Source: JAHEZL01 sp046074525
GTDB lineage: Bacteria; Bacteroidota; Bacteroidia; Flavobacteriales_C; GCA-002722245
Direction of reading: 5' to 3'
NCBI GenBank assembly: GCA_046074525.1
Contig: JBJTOK010000043.1
Location: 62,001 to 126,000 of the forward strand
Length of the DNA stretch: 64,000 bases
Numbering within the stretch: position 1 is the stretch's first letter; each line of letters starts with the position of its first letter. The notes under the pieces are model-generated. The model ran no database searches, was not told where the DNA came from, and worked only from the letters and a program-made list of their open reading frames with translations. Below, in pieces: positions 1-8,882 of the stretch. Both the position numbers and the translations under genes were made by a program.

Positions 1-2796
1 CTTTACCACAAGTTTGACATCATATGGTCCGGGAGCGTTGGTATAAGCATGTTGTAATGATTTAGCTGTAGTAGTAACCACAGGTGTACCATCACCAAAG
101 TACCATTTAAACTCCGCAATATTGGTTCCTGCTGCATTAAAGGTAACTTTTTCACCTTCACAAATGGTAAAGTCGAGCGCCGACCAGGTTGTTTCAGGAA
201 GAATAGGTGTAACAATTTTGGTTAAGCTATCTGCACAACCCAACTGGTCGGTCACTACCATTTTAACGGTCCACGGAGCACCAGTGGAGTTAATGTATGT
301 TGTTGACGGACTCTTGGTAGTGGCACTAAATCCATTTCCGAAAGTCCATTGCCATTTAACAACGGTAGTATCGGAATGAGTAGTATCATTAAAATTTACC
401 GGGAAAGGCAAGCAGCGGGAAATATTATCCATTGTGAATCCAGCCTTTATACCGTACACTTTAAGGTTGAAGTATGCTGTATCCTTGCAGCCATTTTCGG
501 CACTTACAATGAGGCGGATAGTGTCGAGGCCCAGATTGGCATAAGTATGAGAATCGCTGGAAGCATTGTTGAGTGAAGGAGGAGAACCATCACCCCAATC
601 CCACCTGTAGCCATTGCTGCAGGCCGAATACACATCGGTGGAAGAAGCACCGCTGAAAGTATAAGGCACCTGCTTACAAATTACTGAATCACTGGTGATC
701 ACTGCCTGTGGTTTTCGTACTTTAATAATGACACTGTCGACATAATCTGCACAACCTGAAGTAGCATTGGTCCCGGTAATTTTCACTGTATAATTCCCTG
801 ATGCTGCATAATAATGCGTTACTGTAGTATCTGTAGAAGCCGCAATGCTTTGTCCGTCGCCAAAATTCCAGGTCCATGAATCCGCTCCGGAAATCTCTCC
901 TTTGAAAATGTATTTATATGAAGAATCGCAGGTAGCGGTGTAATTGAGGCGGGCTACAGGGCCTTTCACCGTAATTGCATTTGAAATGGTTTTGCTTGAA
1001 TAACAACCATTAAAAACAGTAGTAAGTGTAATGTCCTGAGGGCCTGCTGCAGAGTTGAACTGCCATTGCCAGTTGGAATCGGAAGGGCAGGAAGATGCAT
1101 TATTCCCATCGGCCGAATAATGCCATGAATCCACATTGGCACCTGGTGTAAGATCCGTGAGCGTTACGATATCGTCAGGACAAACTGTTGCCGCCGATAC
1201 AGAGAAATCGGGAGCAGTTACATCACCTACCCTGATGATAATAGGATAACTGGTATCGGCGCAGCCCATGGTATTTTTGATATCAACATAGACTTTATAT
1301 TCACCGGTTGCATTATAAGTATGGGTAGGATTTTTAATGGCTGAACTTCCGCCATCACCAAAATCCCAATGATAAAAGTTAATCGCTTCTTTTGAACGCG
1401 AAGAATCAGAGAAATTTACTGTCAGAGGTACACAACCTTCCGCAACATCCGGTTGCAGTCGGGCAATAATAGGAACAATCGTATCGGTTTTTGTAACGCT
1501 GGCCTTACAGCCCACAGCGGAAGTTACCGTTAATTTATTCCCATAAAATTTGGGATCGTAAACGGTATATTGACTATCGTCGGGCTTCACGAAATCATGA
1601 GAAGGATTTTGCTGGTTGGACGTTTTCTGGTCGCCAAACTCCCATAACCAGCTCACTCCAGCAGGTACTGAAGTATTGGTGTATTGCACCTTCATCGGGA
1701 AATCACAATAGTAAGTGGGTGTTCGGGTAAAATTCGCAATTACATTTTCCACCACAATGGCAAAAGTAGTATCATCACTGCACCCTCCTGCAGACGCTAC
1801 GAGCTTGACATTATAAGTGCCCGGCGCAGCATAGGCGTAATTGATATTCACTGCAGAGGCCGTTGTTCCGTCACCAAGATTCCAGGAATAAGATGTTGCC
1901 CCTATACTGGTATTGGTGATGTTAAAGAAGCTTCCCGGACAAACAGAATCATTCACCATAGAGAAGGAAGCTATCGGTTTACTCACGAGAATAGGAATTG
2001 TTTTGCTGGCCACGCAACCATTCTGTTCAGTTACAGTTAATTTCACATTGAAAAGCCCCGTGGTGTTGTAGGTTACAGCGGCAGGCGTTGTGAGTGTAGA
2101 TGTTGCGCCATTACCAAAATCCCACAAATAACTGAGTGCTCCTCCTTTTCCTGCAGAAGAGTTATTTACGAAGCTCACCGTGAGCGGTGCTGTGCACGAC
2201 TGTGTGACAGAAGGTGTAAAATCGGCAATAGGCGGAGTATTGGACGTAATAATAGGTGTAACCCAGGTGGTATCATCTTTACAACCGTTGGCATCTGTAA
2301 CAATCAGTGCTGCGTTGAAGCTGCCAAGGAGTGTATAGTTGTATAAGGGATTTTTAGTTGCTGCTGATCCTCCATCTCCGAAAGTCCATTGCCATCCTGT
2401 AATAGCGGTGGCACCTGCGCCTGTCGACTGATCTGTAAACTGAACCGACAGCGGAATACAGCCAGAAGTAGGAGCTGCCGTGAAACTTGCTGTTGGCTTA
2501 GGTTGCACAGTGATGGTGGTTTGAAAAGATCCGCCCGTACCGGTATATTTTACAACATAGGAGCCTGCACTGGTGAAGATGTGGGTTGGGGCAGCAGAAT
2601 TAGCAAAAAAACCATCCCCAAAATCCCAAACGTGGTTGGATGATCCCACAGGAGCACCGAACACCGCAGTGTGGGGCGCACAACCTATTGCTTTATCCAC
2701 GGTGATCTGCGCTTGTGAGACAACAGAGCATAGCAAACACAAAACAGCTACAAGAGCCGATTTGTTTCTATGAATGATGCCGTTAATAATGCGCAC
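1..2796 (-). CDS. Giant PKD-repeat secreted protein (3' end outside window)
   Basis: The reading frame stays open from a GTG at 2796 to the window edge, giving 932 codons with the C-terminus missing. The first ~30 residues form a signal peptide (hydrophobic AVLCLLCSVVSQAQ). The rest is a chain of about eleven PKD-like modules of 75-95 residues. Each is marked by a W-x-(F/W)-G-(D/N)-G type core such as WDFGDG, WTFGDG or WNFGDG, followed by a Tyr-rich edge strand; one module near the middle is degenerate. PKD arrays are extracellular stalks or adhesins, and in Bacteroidota they usually end in a T9SS sorting domain, which here would lie beyond base 1. The divergent neighbours are PorP/SprF and PorE-like genes, which fits a T9SS cargo. 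No ATG lies in frame near the signal peptide, so the GTG is the best start. The role (adhesion or gliding) is inferred. Confidence 0.85.
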   Translation of the reverse strand, partial: MRIINGIIHRNKSALVAVLCLLCSVVSQAQITVDKAIGCAPHTAVFGAPVGSSNHVWDFGDGFFANSAAPTHIFTSAGSYVVKYTGTGGSFQTTITVQPKPTASFTAAPTSGCIPLSVQFTDQSTGAGATAITGWQWTFGDGGSAATKNPLYNYTLLGSFNAALIVTDANGCKDDTTWVTPIITSNTPPIADFTPSVTQSCTAPLTVSFVNNSSAGKGGALSYLWDFGNGATSTLTTPAAVTYNTTGLFNVKLTVTEQNGCVASKTIPILVSKPIASFSMVNDSVCPGSFFNITNTSIGATSYSWNLGDGTTASAVNINYAYAAPGTYNVKLVASAGGCSDDTTFAIVVENVIANFTRTPTYYCDFPMKVQYTNTSVPAGVSWLWEFGDQKTSNQQNPSHDFVKPDDSQYTVYDPKFYGNKLTVTSAVGCKASVTKTDTIVPIIARLQPDVAEGCVPLTVNFSDSSRSKEAINFYHWDFGDGGSSAIKNPTHTYNATGEYKVYVDIKNTMGCADTSYPIIIRVGDVTAPDFSVSAATVCPDDIVTLTDLTPGANVDSWHYSADGNNASSCPSDSNWQWQFNSAAGPQDITLTTVFNGCYSSKTISNAITVKGPVARLNYTATCDSSYKYIFKGEISGADSWTWNFGDGQSIAASTDTTVTHYYAASGNYTVKITGTNATSGCADYVDSVIIKVRKPQAVITSDSVICKQVPYTFSGASSTDVYSACSNGYRWDWGDGSPPSLNNASSDSHTYANLGLDTIRLIVSAENGCKDTAYFNLKVYGIKAGFTMDNISRCLPFPVNFNDTTHSDTTVVKWQWTFGNGFSATTKSPSTTYINSTGAPWTVKMVVTDQLGCADSLTKIVTPILPETTWSALDFTICEGEKVTFNAAGTNIAEFKWYFGDGTPVVTTTAKSLQHAYTNAPGPYDVKLVVK

Positions 2797-2986
2797 TTTA
2801 AAAAGCGTTTTTATAAGGTGAAGATAATCAAATATCCAATATTCAAAAAAAGAAAAACTTTATGCAAAAGTCCCTTCGATGCGCCATTTACAGGCAAATT
2901 TGAACAGGCTGGTATACGCAGCTTAAAATAGATTGTTTTAAAACATTAAATTGTTGGTCTAGGATTTTTTTAGTTATTTTCGTTGC
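2797..2986. promoter_or_regulatory. Divergent promoter region between PKD giant and M43-like gene
   Basis: A 190-bp A+T-rich spacer separates the two divergent genes. On the plus strand TTG at 2954-2956 lies 18 bases before TATTTTCG (2975-2982), a one-mismatch match to the Bacteroidota -7 element TAnnTTTG. It sits only 4 bases before the ATG at 2987, so the transcript leader would be very short or absent. No clear -33/-7 pair was found for the minus-strand gene. Confidence 0.35.
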
Positions 2987-3781
2987 ATGGCTCGCCAATT
3001 TTTTATTATTGCTATTTTATGTTTTTGCGTTTCCGTAAAAGCGCAGATGGCTGCGAATATTGTCGACATCAATGCTTGTCCAAACAAAACCATTTCCCTC
3101 TCCATTCATGTTATTCTGGACACTGCCGACTTAGCCATGGTCACTCCCATACAGGTCAATGCATCAATAGCAACACTCAACCAAAACTTTAAACCAATGT
3201 GTGTGCAGTTTAAGGTGTGCAATTACGACAGCGTACCTGAAAATATTTATTTTGAAAAAACAGCACAGGACTATCTCACCGAACTCACTACCAAATACAA
3301 CATTCCCAATACCATCAATATTTACTATTCCGCAACTGTTTCTCCTATGTGGGGCAGCCTCGATCAAAGCAGGGGCCTGGCTACTTCAGCCAATGACAAT
3401 GTAAGAATGGCCAATCCGCTATTCAGGGATTTTATACTAGTGAGTTATGACGACATTAGCATCATTACTCACCTGATGGGGCATTACTTCGGCTTGTATG
3501 ACACCTTCAACAATACTGTACCTGAACTGGCCAATGGCAGCAATTGCAAAGTTGCCGGGGATTCCATCTGTGATACCGAAGCCGATCCGGGAACATTTAA
3601 TGCCAACATGGTGAATTGCCACTTAACTTCACCTACACAGGATGCCAATGGCGAATACTATACTCCGCCTGTATGTAATCACATGTCTTTTTATCCTGCA
3701 GGCTGCGTAAAATATTTTACTCCTGAGCAATTCAACAGGATGCTTTCTATTTTTTACACCAAAAGAAAATATTTGTGGTAA
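2987..3781 (+). CDS. Secreted M43-family metalloprotease homologue, probably inactive
   Basis: A 264-residue protein with a signal peptide (residues 1-~20, ending VKAQ). The fold markers of the pappalysin/cytophagalysin M43 family are present: the motif region THLMGHYFGLYDTF around residues 161-174, the Cys-rich GDSICDTEADPG segment that follows it in M43 proteins, and a Met-turn NHMSFY near residue 230 followed by FTPEQFNRML. The canonical zinc/catalytic motif is HExxHxxGxxH. Here it reads H-L-M-G-H-Y-F-G-L-Y-D, so the general-base Glu is Leu (codon CTG, 3473-3475) and the third ligand His is Asp. Peptidase activity is therefore unlikely. There is no C-terminal sorting domain; the protein stops shortly after the Met-turn. 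The stop codon overlaps the GTG start of the PorP/SprF gene, suggesting co-translation and a joint role at the cell surface (inference). Confidence 0.75.
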   Translation: MARQFFIIAILCFCVSVKAQMAANIVDINACPNKTISLSIHVILDTADLAMVTPIQVNASIATLNQNFKPMCVQFKVCNYDSVPENIYFEKTAQDYLTELTTKYNIPNTINIYYSATVSPMWGSLDQSRGLATSANDNVRMANPLFRDFILVSYDDISIITHLMGHYFGLYDTFNNTVPELANGSNCKVAGDSICDTEADPGTFNANMVNCHLTSPTQDANGEYYTPPVCNHMSFYPAGCVKYFTPEQFNRMLSIFYTKRKYLW

Positions 3782-4806
3782 AAAACAGAACTTCATATCT
3801 GAAAAAATTGTTTTTACCGCTCCTGCTGTTCCCTTCTTTTTCCCTTTGCGCACAGGACATCCACTTCACCCAGTTTTATGAGCCGGCAATGACGCTGAAT
3901 CCTTCCAATGCAGGAAAGTTCAATGGCGACTGGCGTTTTAACGGCATTTACCGCTCGCAGTGGAGTGCCATTGTAAAACCATTTGTTACAACAGCTTTGG
4001 GCTATGATCAACCCTTAACTATTCTCGATCAGAATTTTGGCGTTGGTGGCTACTATGTTTTCGATCGCTCTGGCGATGGACGACTCACCATGAATAAGGT
4101 AATGCTATCGTTGGCCTATCACAAAAATTTCTCAGGAAACCTTATCAGCCTTGGTGTACAGGGAGGATATGTAAACAAAAACATCAATTACAGCTACCTC
4201 ACTTTTCCTGGCCAGTACGATAACAGTACGGGAGGATTCAACGGTAATCTTTCCAACGGCGAAAGCTTCGCGAATGATAAAATCAATTACCTCGACCTCA
4301 ATGCGGGCTTTGGATGGAGCAGAAGAATCTCTTCTAAGCTGGCTATGGACCTAGGCTACTCGCTATTTCACTTCAACTCGCCCAAGGAAACTTTCATGCA
4401 GCAAACCAATCAGCTGCAAAGGAGACACGTGGTAAATGCTTCTGCGCGCTACGACCTCAACAGCAAATCTTTCCTCACTCCGAACTTCCTGTATATGTAC
4501 GATAAAAAAGCTTCCGACCTTGTGGTAGGCGCTAATTACAATTACAAGATGATGGCCAATAAGATGAAACTCACTACCGTTTTTGCCGGAATAGTGATAA
4601 GAGATGGTTTTGCAAGAACCTTTGATGCCACATCAGTGATTTTCGGTGCGGAAATCCGCGATTTCCGTGTAGGCATTGCATACGACATCAACATGTCGCA
4701 ACTCTCCTCAGCCACCAATTACAGAGGTGCCTTCGAGATCGCTATTACTTACATCGCCCGTAGTTCCTTACCTGAAATATATACAGTGCCTTGTGACATC
4801 TATTAG
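3775..4806 (+). CDS. PorP/SprF family type IX secretion outer-membrane protein
   Basis: A 343-residue protein with a signal peptide (KKLFLPLLLFPSFSLCAQ) and then the PorP/SprF hallmark start DIHFTQFYEPAMTLNPSNAG. The remainder has alternating aromatic strands typical of a 14-stranded outer-membrane barrel, with segments such as WRFNGIYRSQW, GVGGYYVFDRSGDG and the late GIAYDINMS. Family members cooperate with the T9SS trans-envelope complex, and SprF-type paralogues are needed to export particular type B cargo. The GTG start overlaps the last codons of the M43-like gene, and the PorE-like gene starts inside its 3' end, so the three form a tight translational unit. Several PorP paralogues per genome are usual, so this could be a cargo-specific one rather than the core PorP. 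Confidence 0.9.
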   Translation: MVKNRTSYLKKLFLPLLLFPSFSLCAQDIHFTQFYEPAMTLNPSNAGKFNGDWRFNGIYRSQWSAIVKPFVTTALGYDQPLTILDQNFGVGGYYVFDRSGDGRLTMNKVMLSLAYHKNFSGNLISLGVQGGYVNKNINYSYLTFPGQYDNSTGGFNGNLSNGESFANDKINYLDLNAGFGWSRRISSKLAMDLGYSLFHFNSPKETFMQQTNQLQRRHVVNASARYDLNSKSFLTPNFLYMYDKKASDLVVGANYNYKMMANKMKLTTVFAGIVIRDGFARTFDATSVIFGAEIRDFRVGIAYDINMSQLSSATNYRGAFEIAITYIARSSLPEIYTVPCDIY

Positions 4807-6919
4807 AATTATCATAGTAACACTTTTATTGTCGGGTACGGCTGCCTTTGGGCAGATTGTGGATTCCACCATCTTTACATTGAATTCCACCCAGCTCAAG
4901 AAAGCTGCACGCAAAGCTTCAACAGCAGGAGATTTTTACTCTTCTATCTTATTTTACAAACACTACGTTGCAAACAAGCCGAGCTTTCCTGAATTTTATT
5001 TCAAGAAGGCCAAAATGACTTATGAGTTGGCCAATAATTATCGCTTAGCCAGGGATTACAAAAATGCTGAATCCGCCTATGCAAAGGCTTACGAGCTGAA
5101 TCCTAAAAAATATACGAAAGCTCTTTACTATCAGGCGCAAATGCAAAAAATGTTGGGCAACTGTGATCAGGCCAAAGAAACTTTTGCAAAATTCAAGAAG
5201 GAATCAAAATCCGATGATAGCAAGGAAACAGCCATTCTCAAGAAACTACTGAAGAATGATGTTGCCGGTTGTGACAGTATCAATGTTTTTAAAAACAAAG
5301 GATTGCACCTAGAGGTGCATCACCTGGATACCTCGATTAACAAGGCTTACATGGATGTTTCCCCTTTTCCTATCAACGACAGCACCTTTATTTATGCCTC
5401 CCTGAAATCGGATACACTGATGTATTTCAATCGTGCTGATTCTACCAGAATTCCGCCTGTAAGCCACTTTTATGTGGCAGGAAAAAAAGGCGAGGGATGG
5501 ACACACAAAAGTGTTTTGTCGGGACCCTTCAACATTGAAAAAGTTGGTGTGACCAATGGTGTGTTCTCTCCTGAGGGCGATCGTTTCTTCTTCACACGCT
5601 GCGAAAAAAACTGGAAGGAAGAAACCTTCTGCCACATTTATATGTCGGTGAAAAAGAATAATGAATGGCAGGAACCCACCGAATTGCCAGAACCTATCAA
5701 CCTACCGAATTGCAACTCCACACAGCCGGCGATAGGCTATGAAAGCGGAAAAGAGTACGAAGTGCTTTACTTTGTTTCTGATCGCCAGGAAATGGGTGCC
5801 AAAGGTGGAAAAGACATCTGGTATTCCGTGTACGATCCAGGAAAAAAGGTGTACACAGCGGCAAAAAACGCAGGTTCAAAAATCAATACTTTAGGCGATG
5901 AACTTACTCCTTTCTATGATATCGATGCCAAAGTTCTTTATTTCAGCTCAACAGGATGGCCAGGGATGGGCGGATTGGATATCTTCAGGTCTTTTGGAGA
6001 ACTCAACAAGTGGACTCCCCCTGCCAACCTTCGTGCACCTGCGAATTCGTCGGTAGATGACATTTATTACGCTGTGTTGCCCAACAATGAAGAAGGATTT
6101 TTTGTATCGAACCGTGAAGGAAGCATCGCCCTGAAAAACGAATACTGCTGCTTCGATATTTACCAGTTCGAACAAACCATTCGCCTTGGCTTGCAACTAA
6201 TGGTTTACCATGCGGAAAACAAACAGGTGATTAAATATCTTTCCGATCATAAGGTGGAAGATTATATCAATAAGCCCGGAATGGATTCGGTGGAAATTAA
6301 AGTCTTCCTGGTGAACGACAGTCTTGACAGCGAAGATGTGCTCCTTTGCAAGTTCAATCCCACCAAAAAAGAAATGCCTTTCCTTAAGCTGGAACAAAAC
6401 CAGAATTACAGAATCATCGCTTCGCGTCCCGGCTACTTCACCAATGGCTTTGAATTTGGCACCAGCGAAATGACTGCTTCCGATACTATTTTCCAGCCCA
6501 TCGGACTGCATCAGTTGTCGAAAGATCCTATTGTTATTCCTAATATCTATTACGAATTCGACAAGGCCGACCTCACCAAGCCGAGCAAATACACACTGGA
6601 TACCACTATCTATAAATTGCTGATTGAAAACCCTAACATCATTGTTGAAATCGGTTCGCATACCGACAGCCGTGGTAGTGACGATTACAATATTCGTCTC
6701 TCACAAAAAAGAGCTGAATCGGTAATCAATTATCTTATGGCCCGAGGCATTGAGTCAAGAAGATTACGCGCCAAAGGTTATGGTGAAACACGCCACATTG
6801 CTAAAAACGAAAATGAAGATGGATCTGATAATCCTGAAGGCCGACAGAAAAACCGCCGAACAGAATTCCGCATCGTGGGCGAAGTAAGTAAGTACAGTGA
6901 GATTATTTACACTGAATAA
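4793..6919 (+). CDS. PorE-like protein: TPR, WD40-like propeller and OmpA peptidoglycan-binding domain
   Basis: 708 residues from the GTG at 4793, which gives a clean signal peptide (VTSIRIIIVTLLLSGTAAFGQ); upstream in-frame starts would lie deep in the porP-like gene. Order: TPR-like helices at roughly 30-140 (AESAYAKAYELNPKKYTKAL), PD40/WD40-like propeller repeats at about 170-480 (for example VFSPEGDRFFFTR, YFSSTGWPGMGGLDIFRS), a short regulatory-like beta segment, and a C-terminal OmpA domain (586-708) with the peptidoglycan-binding signature HTDSRGSDDYNIRLSQKRAE. This is the architecture of PorE, which anchors T9SS PorP to peptidoglycan. The 14-bp overlap with the PorP/SprF gene supports a paired function. 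It may be a paralogue dedicated to this locus. Confidence 0.88.
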   Translation: MTSIRIIIVTLLLSGTAAFGQIVDSTIFTLNSTQLKKAARKASTAGDFYSSILFYKHYVANKPSFPEFYFKKAKMTYELANNYRLARDYKNAESAYAKAYELNPKKYTKALYYQAQMQKMLGNCDQAKETFAKFKKESKSDDSKETAILKKLLKNDVAGCDSINVFKNKGLHLEVHHLDTSINKAYMDVSPFPINDSTFIYASLKSDTLMYFNRADSTRIPPVSHFYVAGKKGEGWTHKSVLSGPFNIEKVGVTNGVFSPEGDRFFFTRCEKNWKEETFCHIYMSVKKNNEWQEPTELPEPINLPNCNSTQPAIGYESGKEYEVLYFVSDRQEMGAKGGKDIWYSVYDPGKKVYTAAKNAGSKINTLGDELTPFYDIDAKVLYFSSTGWPGMGGLDIFRSFGELNKWTPPANLRAPANSSVDDIYYAVLPNNEEGFFVSNREGSIALKNEYCCFDIYQFEQTIRLGLQLMVYHAENKQVIKYLSDHKVEDYINKPGMDSVEIKVFLVNDSLDSEDVLLCKFNPTKKEMPFLKLEQNQNYRIIASRPGYFTNGFEFGTSEMTASDTIFQPIGLHQLSKDPIVIPNIYYEFDKADLTKPSKYTLDTTIYKLLIENPNIIVEIGSHTDSRGSDDYNIRLSQKRAESVINYLMARGIESRRLRAKGYGETRHIAKNENEDGSDNPEGRQKNRRTEFRIVGEVSKYSEIIYTE

Positions 6920-6965
6920 ATCTATCTCTTAAAAGGTTTATCTTTAGACCAGAAAAACACATTCC

Positions 6966-7583
6966 ATGAATCGCTTTCTCAAATACCTGCTGCAAGGCAT
7001 TTTGCTCATAGTTCCGCTGGTGATTACCGTTGCGGTTATTGTTAAGGTACTGCGTTGGATCGACAATATTATTCCCGATGATTTTATCCCTCTTACACTG
7101 CCAGTTGTTGGCGCAACAAGTGTGGGTGCCATTCCGGGCATTGGAATACTGACGCTGCTGGTTACACTCACCCTACTGGGTTTCCTCGGAAATACCTTCA
7201 TCGCTCAACCTTTCATCAATTATTTCAAGAAGATCCTCAACCGCGCACCACTCATCAAAGTGATTTACACTTCTGTGAAGGATTTACTGGGCGCTTTCGT
7301 TGGAAAGGAAAAAAAATTCAATCATCCGGTGATGGTGAAAATGGGCGACGGTACTTTGTATAAATTGGGCTTCATCACTCAGGAAAATTTAAGTCTGCTG
7401 GGCATTGAAAGCGGCTTTACCGCTGTTTATTTTCCGCACTCCTATGCCTTTTCCGGGAATCTTTTTATTGTAGAAAACAAAAACATCACAGCGCTGAAAA
7501 GCAAATCTGCCGATATAATGAAATTCATTATCTCAGGAGGTGTAACCACTTTGAGCCAGGAAGAAGAAAAAGGAGGTAAATGA
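6966..7583 (+). CDS. DUF502 membrane protein
   Basis: 205 residues with two transmembrane segments (about 8-30, QGILLIVPLVITVAVIVKVL, and about 55-80, IPGIGILTLLVTLTLLGFLG) followed by a soluble domain. The N-terminal FLKYLLQGILLIVPL pattern and the later RAPLIKVIYTSVKDLLGAF and SGFTAVYFPHSYAFSGNLF blocks are typical of the DUF502 family, which is widespread in bacteria and plants and has no firmly established biochemical function. The last codons overlap the ATG of the queuosine precursor transporter by 4 bp (ATGA), indicating translational coupling. The gene starts 46 bp after the PorE-like stop, so it may share its transcript, though a functional link is not suggested. Confidence 0.88.
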   Translation: MNRFLKYLLQGILLIVPLVITVAVIVKVLRWIDNIIPDDFIPLTLPVVGATSVGAIPGIGILTLLVTLTLLGFLGNTFIAQPFINYFKKILNRAPLIKVIYTSVKDLLGAFVGKEKKFNHPVMVKMGDGTLYKLGFITQENLSLLGIESGFTAVYFPHSYAFSGNLFIVENKNITALKSKSADIMKFIISGGVTTLSQEEEKGGK

Positions 7584-8290
7584 ACTTCAGCAACAAAAAA
7601 GATATCGTCTTTTTAATCCTTGCGGGGTTTTTTATTACCAATGCAATCGTGGCAGAATTGATTGGGGTGAAAGTCAGCACTTTCTTTGAGTATTTTGGAC
7701 AAAGTGTTGGTATAATATTGTGGCCCGTGGTATTTATCATCACCGACCTTGTGAACGAATATTATGGAAAGGCAGCTGTTAGAAAGCTTACGTACATTAC
7801 CGTTGGATTAATTGCATACACCTTCATAATTATATCCGTTTGCCTTCAAGTTCCTGCAGCAGATTTCTCTCCTGTTTCAGATGAAGCATTTATGAAGGTC
7901 TTCGGGCAATCCCGCTATATAATAGTAGGCAGCATTTGTGCTTTTATTGCAAGTCAATTGATCGATAGTTCTCTCTTTTGGGTATTACGCAACAAAACCG
8001 GCAAAAAGATGATATGGCTACGCGCAACAGGCTCCACCATTGTGAGTCAGCTAGTAGACACCTTCATAGTTCAATTCATTGCTTTCGTGATCCCCGGCGT
8101 GTGGACGATGGATGTATTCCTGAAAAACGCATCCTTCGGCTATGTCTTTAAATTATTGGTGGCGGTATTAATTATTCCTGTGATTTATCTAGTGCACTTC
8201 CTCATCGATAAATACCTCGGTGAACACGCTTCCGACGAAATGATTAAACACACTGCAGAGGAAAATTTGCATCACAAGGTGAAGGAATAA
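7580..8290 (+). CDS. yhhQ: Queuosine precursor transporter (YhhQ/VUT family)
   Basis: 236 residues with six predicted membrane segments; characteristic family stretches are NAIVAELIGVKVSTFF near the N-terminus, PVVFIITDLVNEYYGKAAVRKL, and STIVSQLVDTFIVQFIAF in the middle. YhhQ proteins import queuine precursors (preQ0/preQ1) across the inner membrane for tRNA wobble-base modification. The start codon overlaps the DUF502 stop by 4 bp. The gene converges on the following minus-strand lipoprotein gene with a 4-bp gap and no obvious terminator between. The protein ends in a charged, His-containing tail. No queuosine biosynthesis gene is in the window, and no preQ1 riboswitch was recognised upstream. 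Confidence 0.88.
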   Translation: MNFSNKKDIVFLILAGFFITNAIVAELIGVKVSTFFEYFGQSVGIILWPVVFIITDLVNEYYGKAAVRKLTYITVGLIAYTFIIISVCLQVPAADFSPVSDEAFMKVFGQSRYIIVGSICAFIASQLIDSSLFWVLRNKTGKKMIWLRATGSTIVSQLVDTFIVQFIAFVIPGVWTMDVFLKNASFGYVFKLLVAVLIIPVIYLVHFLIDKYLGEHASDEMIKHTAEENLHHKVKE

Positions 8291-8294
8291 GTTC

Positions 8295-8882
8295 TTATTT
8301 CTTTTTCAGCTGGTAATACTGATATGGAAAATCTAATACTTCTTTGGGAATGTCTTCCAAATAAGAAGGCTTTTCCCTGCCATTGAAAGTAATAGCCCCT
8401 GATTTATTGCGGAGCGAACGCACATCCATATAATAACGATGTTGGTCTTTATCTATAAAACATAAGTAAGAATGACTTGTGTCCAGCTTAAACGTAGGGA
8501 TACCTTCTTTCTCCAAAACCCTTTCTATTTCCGAACTATAGAAACCCATAAAATCAATCACATAATAGTATTTATTGGTTTGAGGGAAAAGGCCCCACCT
8601 GTTCATGCTATCGCACAAGGTTTTATTTATCGACCCCTCTTTATCACCAGTATACAGTCTGCCAACTGAATCTATAGAACAAAATACCCCTATAGCACAG
8701 GGTTTATTGTAGATGACCATTTTAGTCGTATCCACTTTTTCTTCGGCAATAAAAGGCAGGGAATCTTTTAAAACCTCTGTTATTACCAGGGAATTTTGTT
8801 TTGGCTCTTGTGCATTTTCTCCACAGGAAAAAAGCAAAAAAGGCAATACATACAATAGTTGATATGCTTTCTGGAAATACAT
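8295..8882 (-). CDS. Hypothetical lipoprotein
   Basis: 195 residues. The first 20 residues form a lipoprotein signal (hydrophobic VLPFLLFS then Cys20), so the mature protein should be anchored in the envelope. The rest is a soluble alpha/beta protein with no motif I recognise; near the end RSLRNKSGAITFNGREK could be a ligand loop but this is speculation. Its ATG overlaps the gpsA stop by 1 bp, placing it last in a lysS-gpsA-lipoprotein operon. Base composition is similar to the neighbours. No function is proposed. Confidence 0.7.
   Translation of the reverse strand: MYFQKAYQLLYVLPFLLFSCGENAQEPKQNSLVITEVLKDSLPFIAEEKVDTTKMVIYNKPCAIGVFCSIDSVGRLYTGDKEGSINKTLCDSMNRWGLFPQTNKYYYVIDFMGFYSSEIERVLEKEGIPTFKLDTSHSYLCFIDKDQHRYYMDVRSLRNKSGAITFNGREKPSYLEDIPKEVLDFPYQYYQLKKK

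Noticed and set aside
4676..4792. An upstream ATG start for the PorE-like protein
   Set aside because: It would put about 39 non-signal residues before a clean signal peptide and overlap the porP-like gene by 130 bp.
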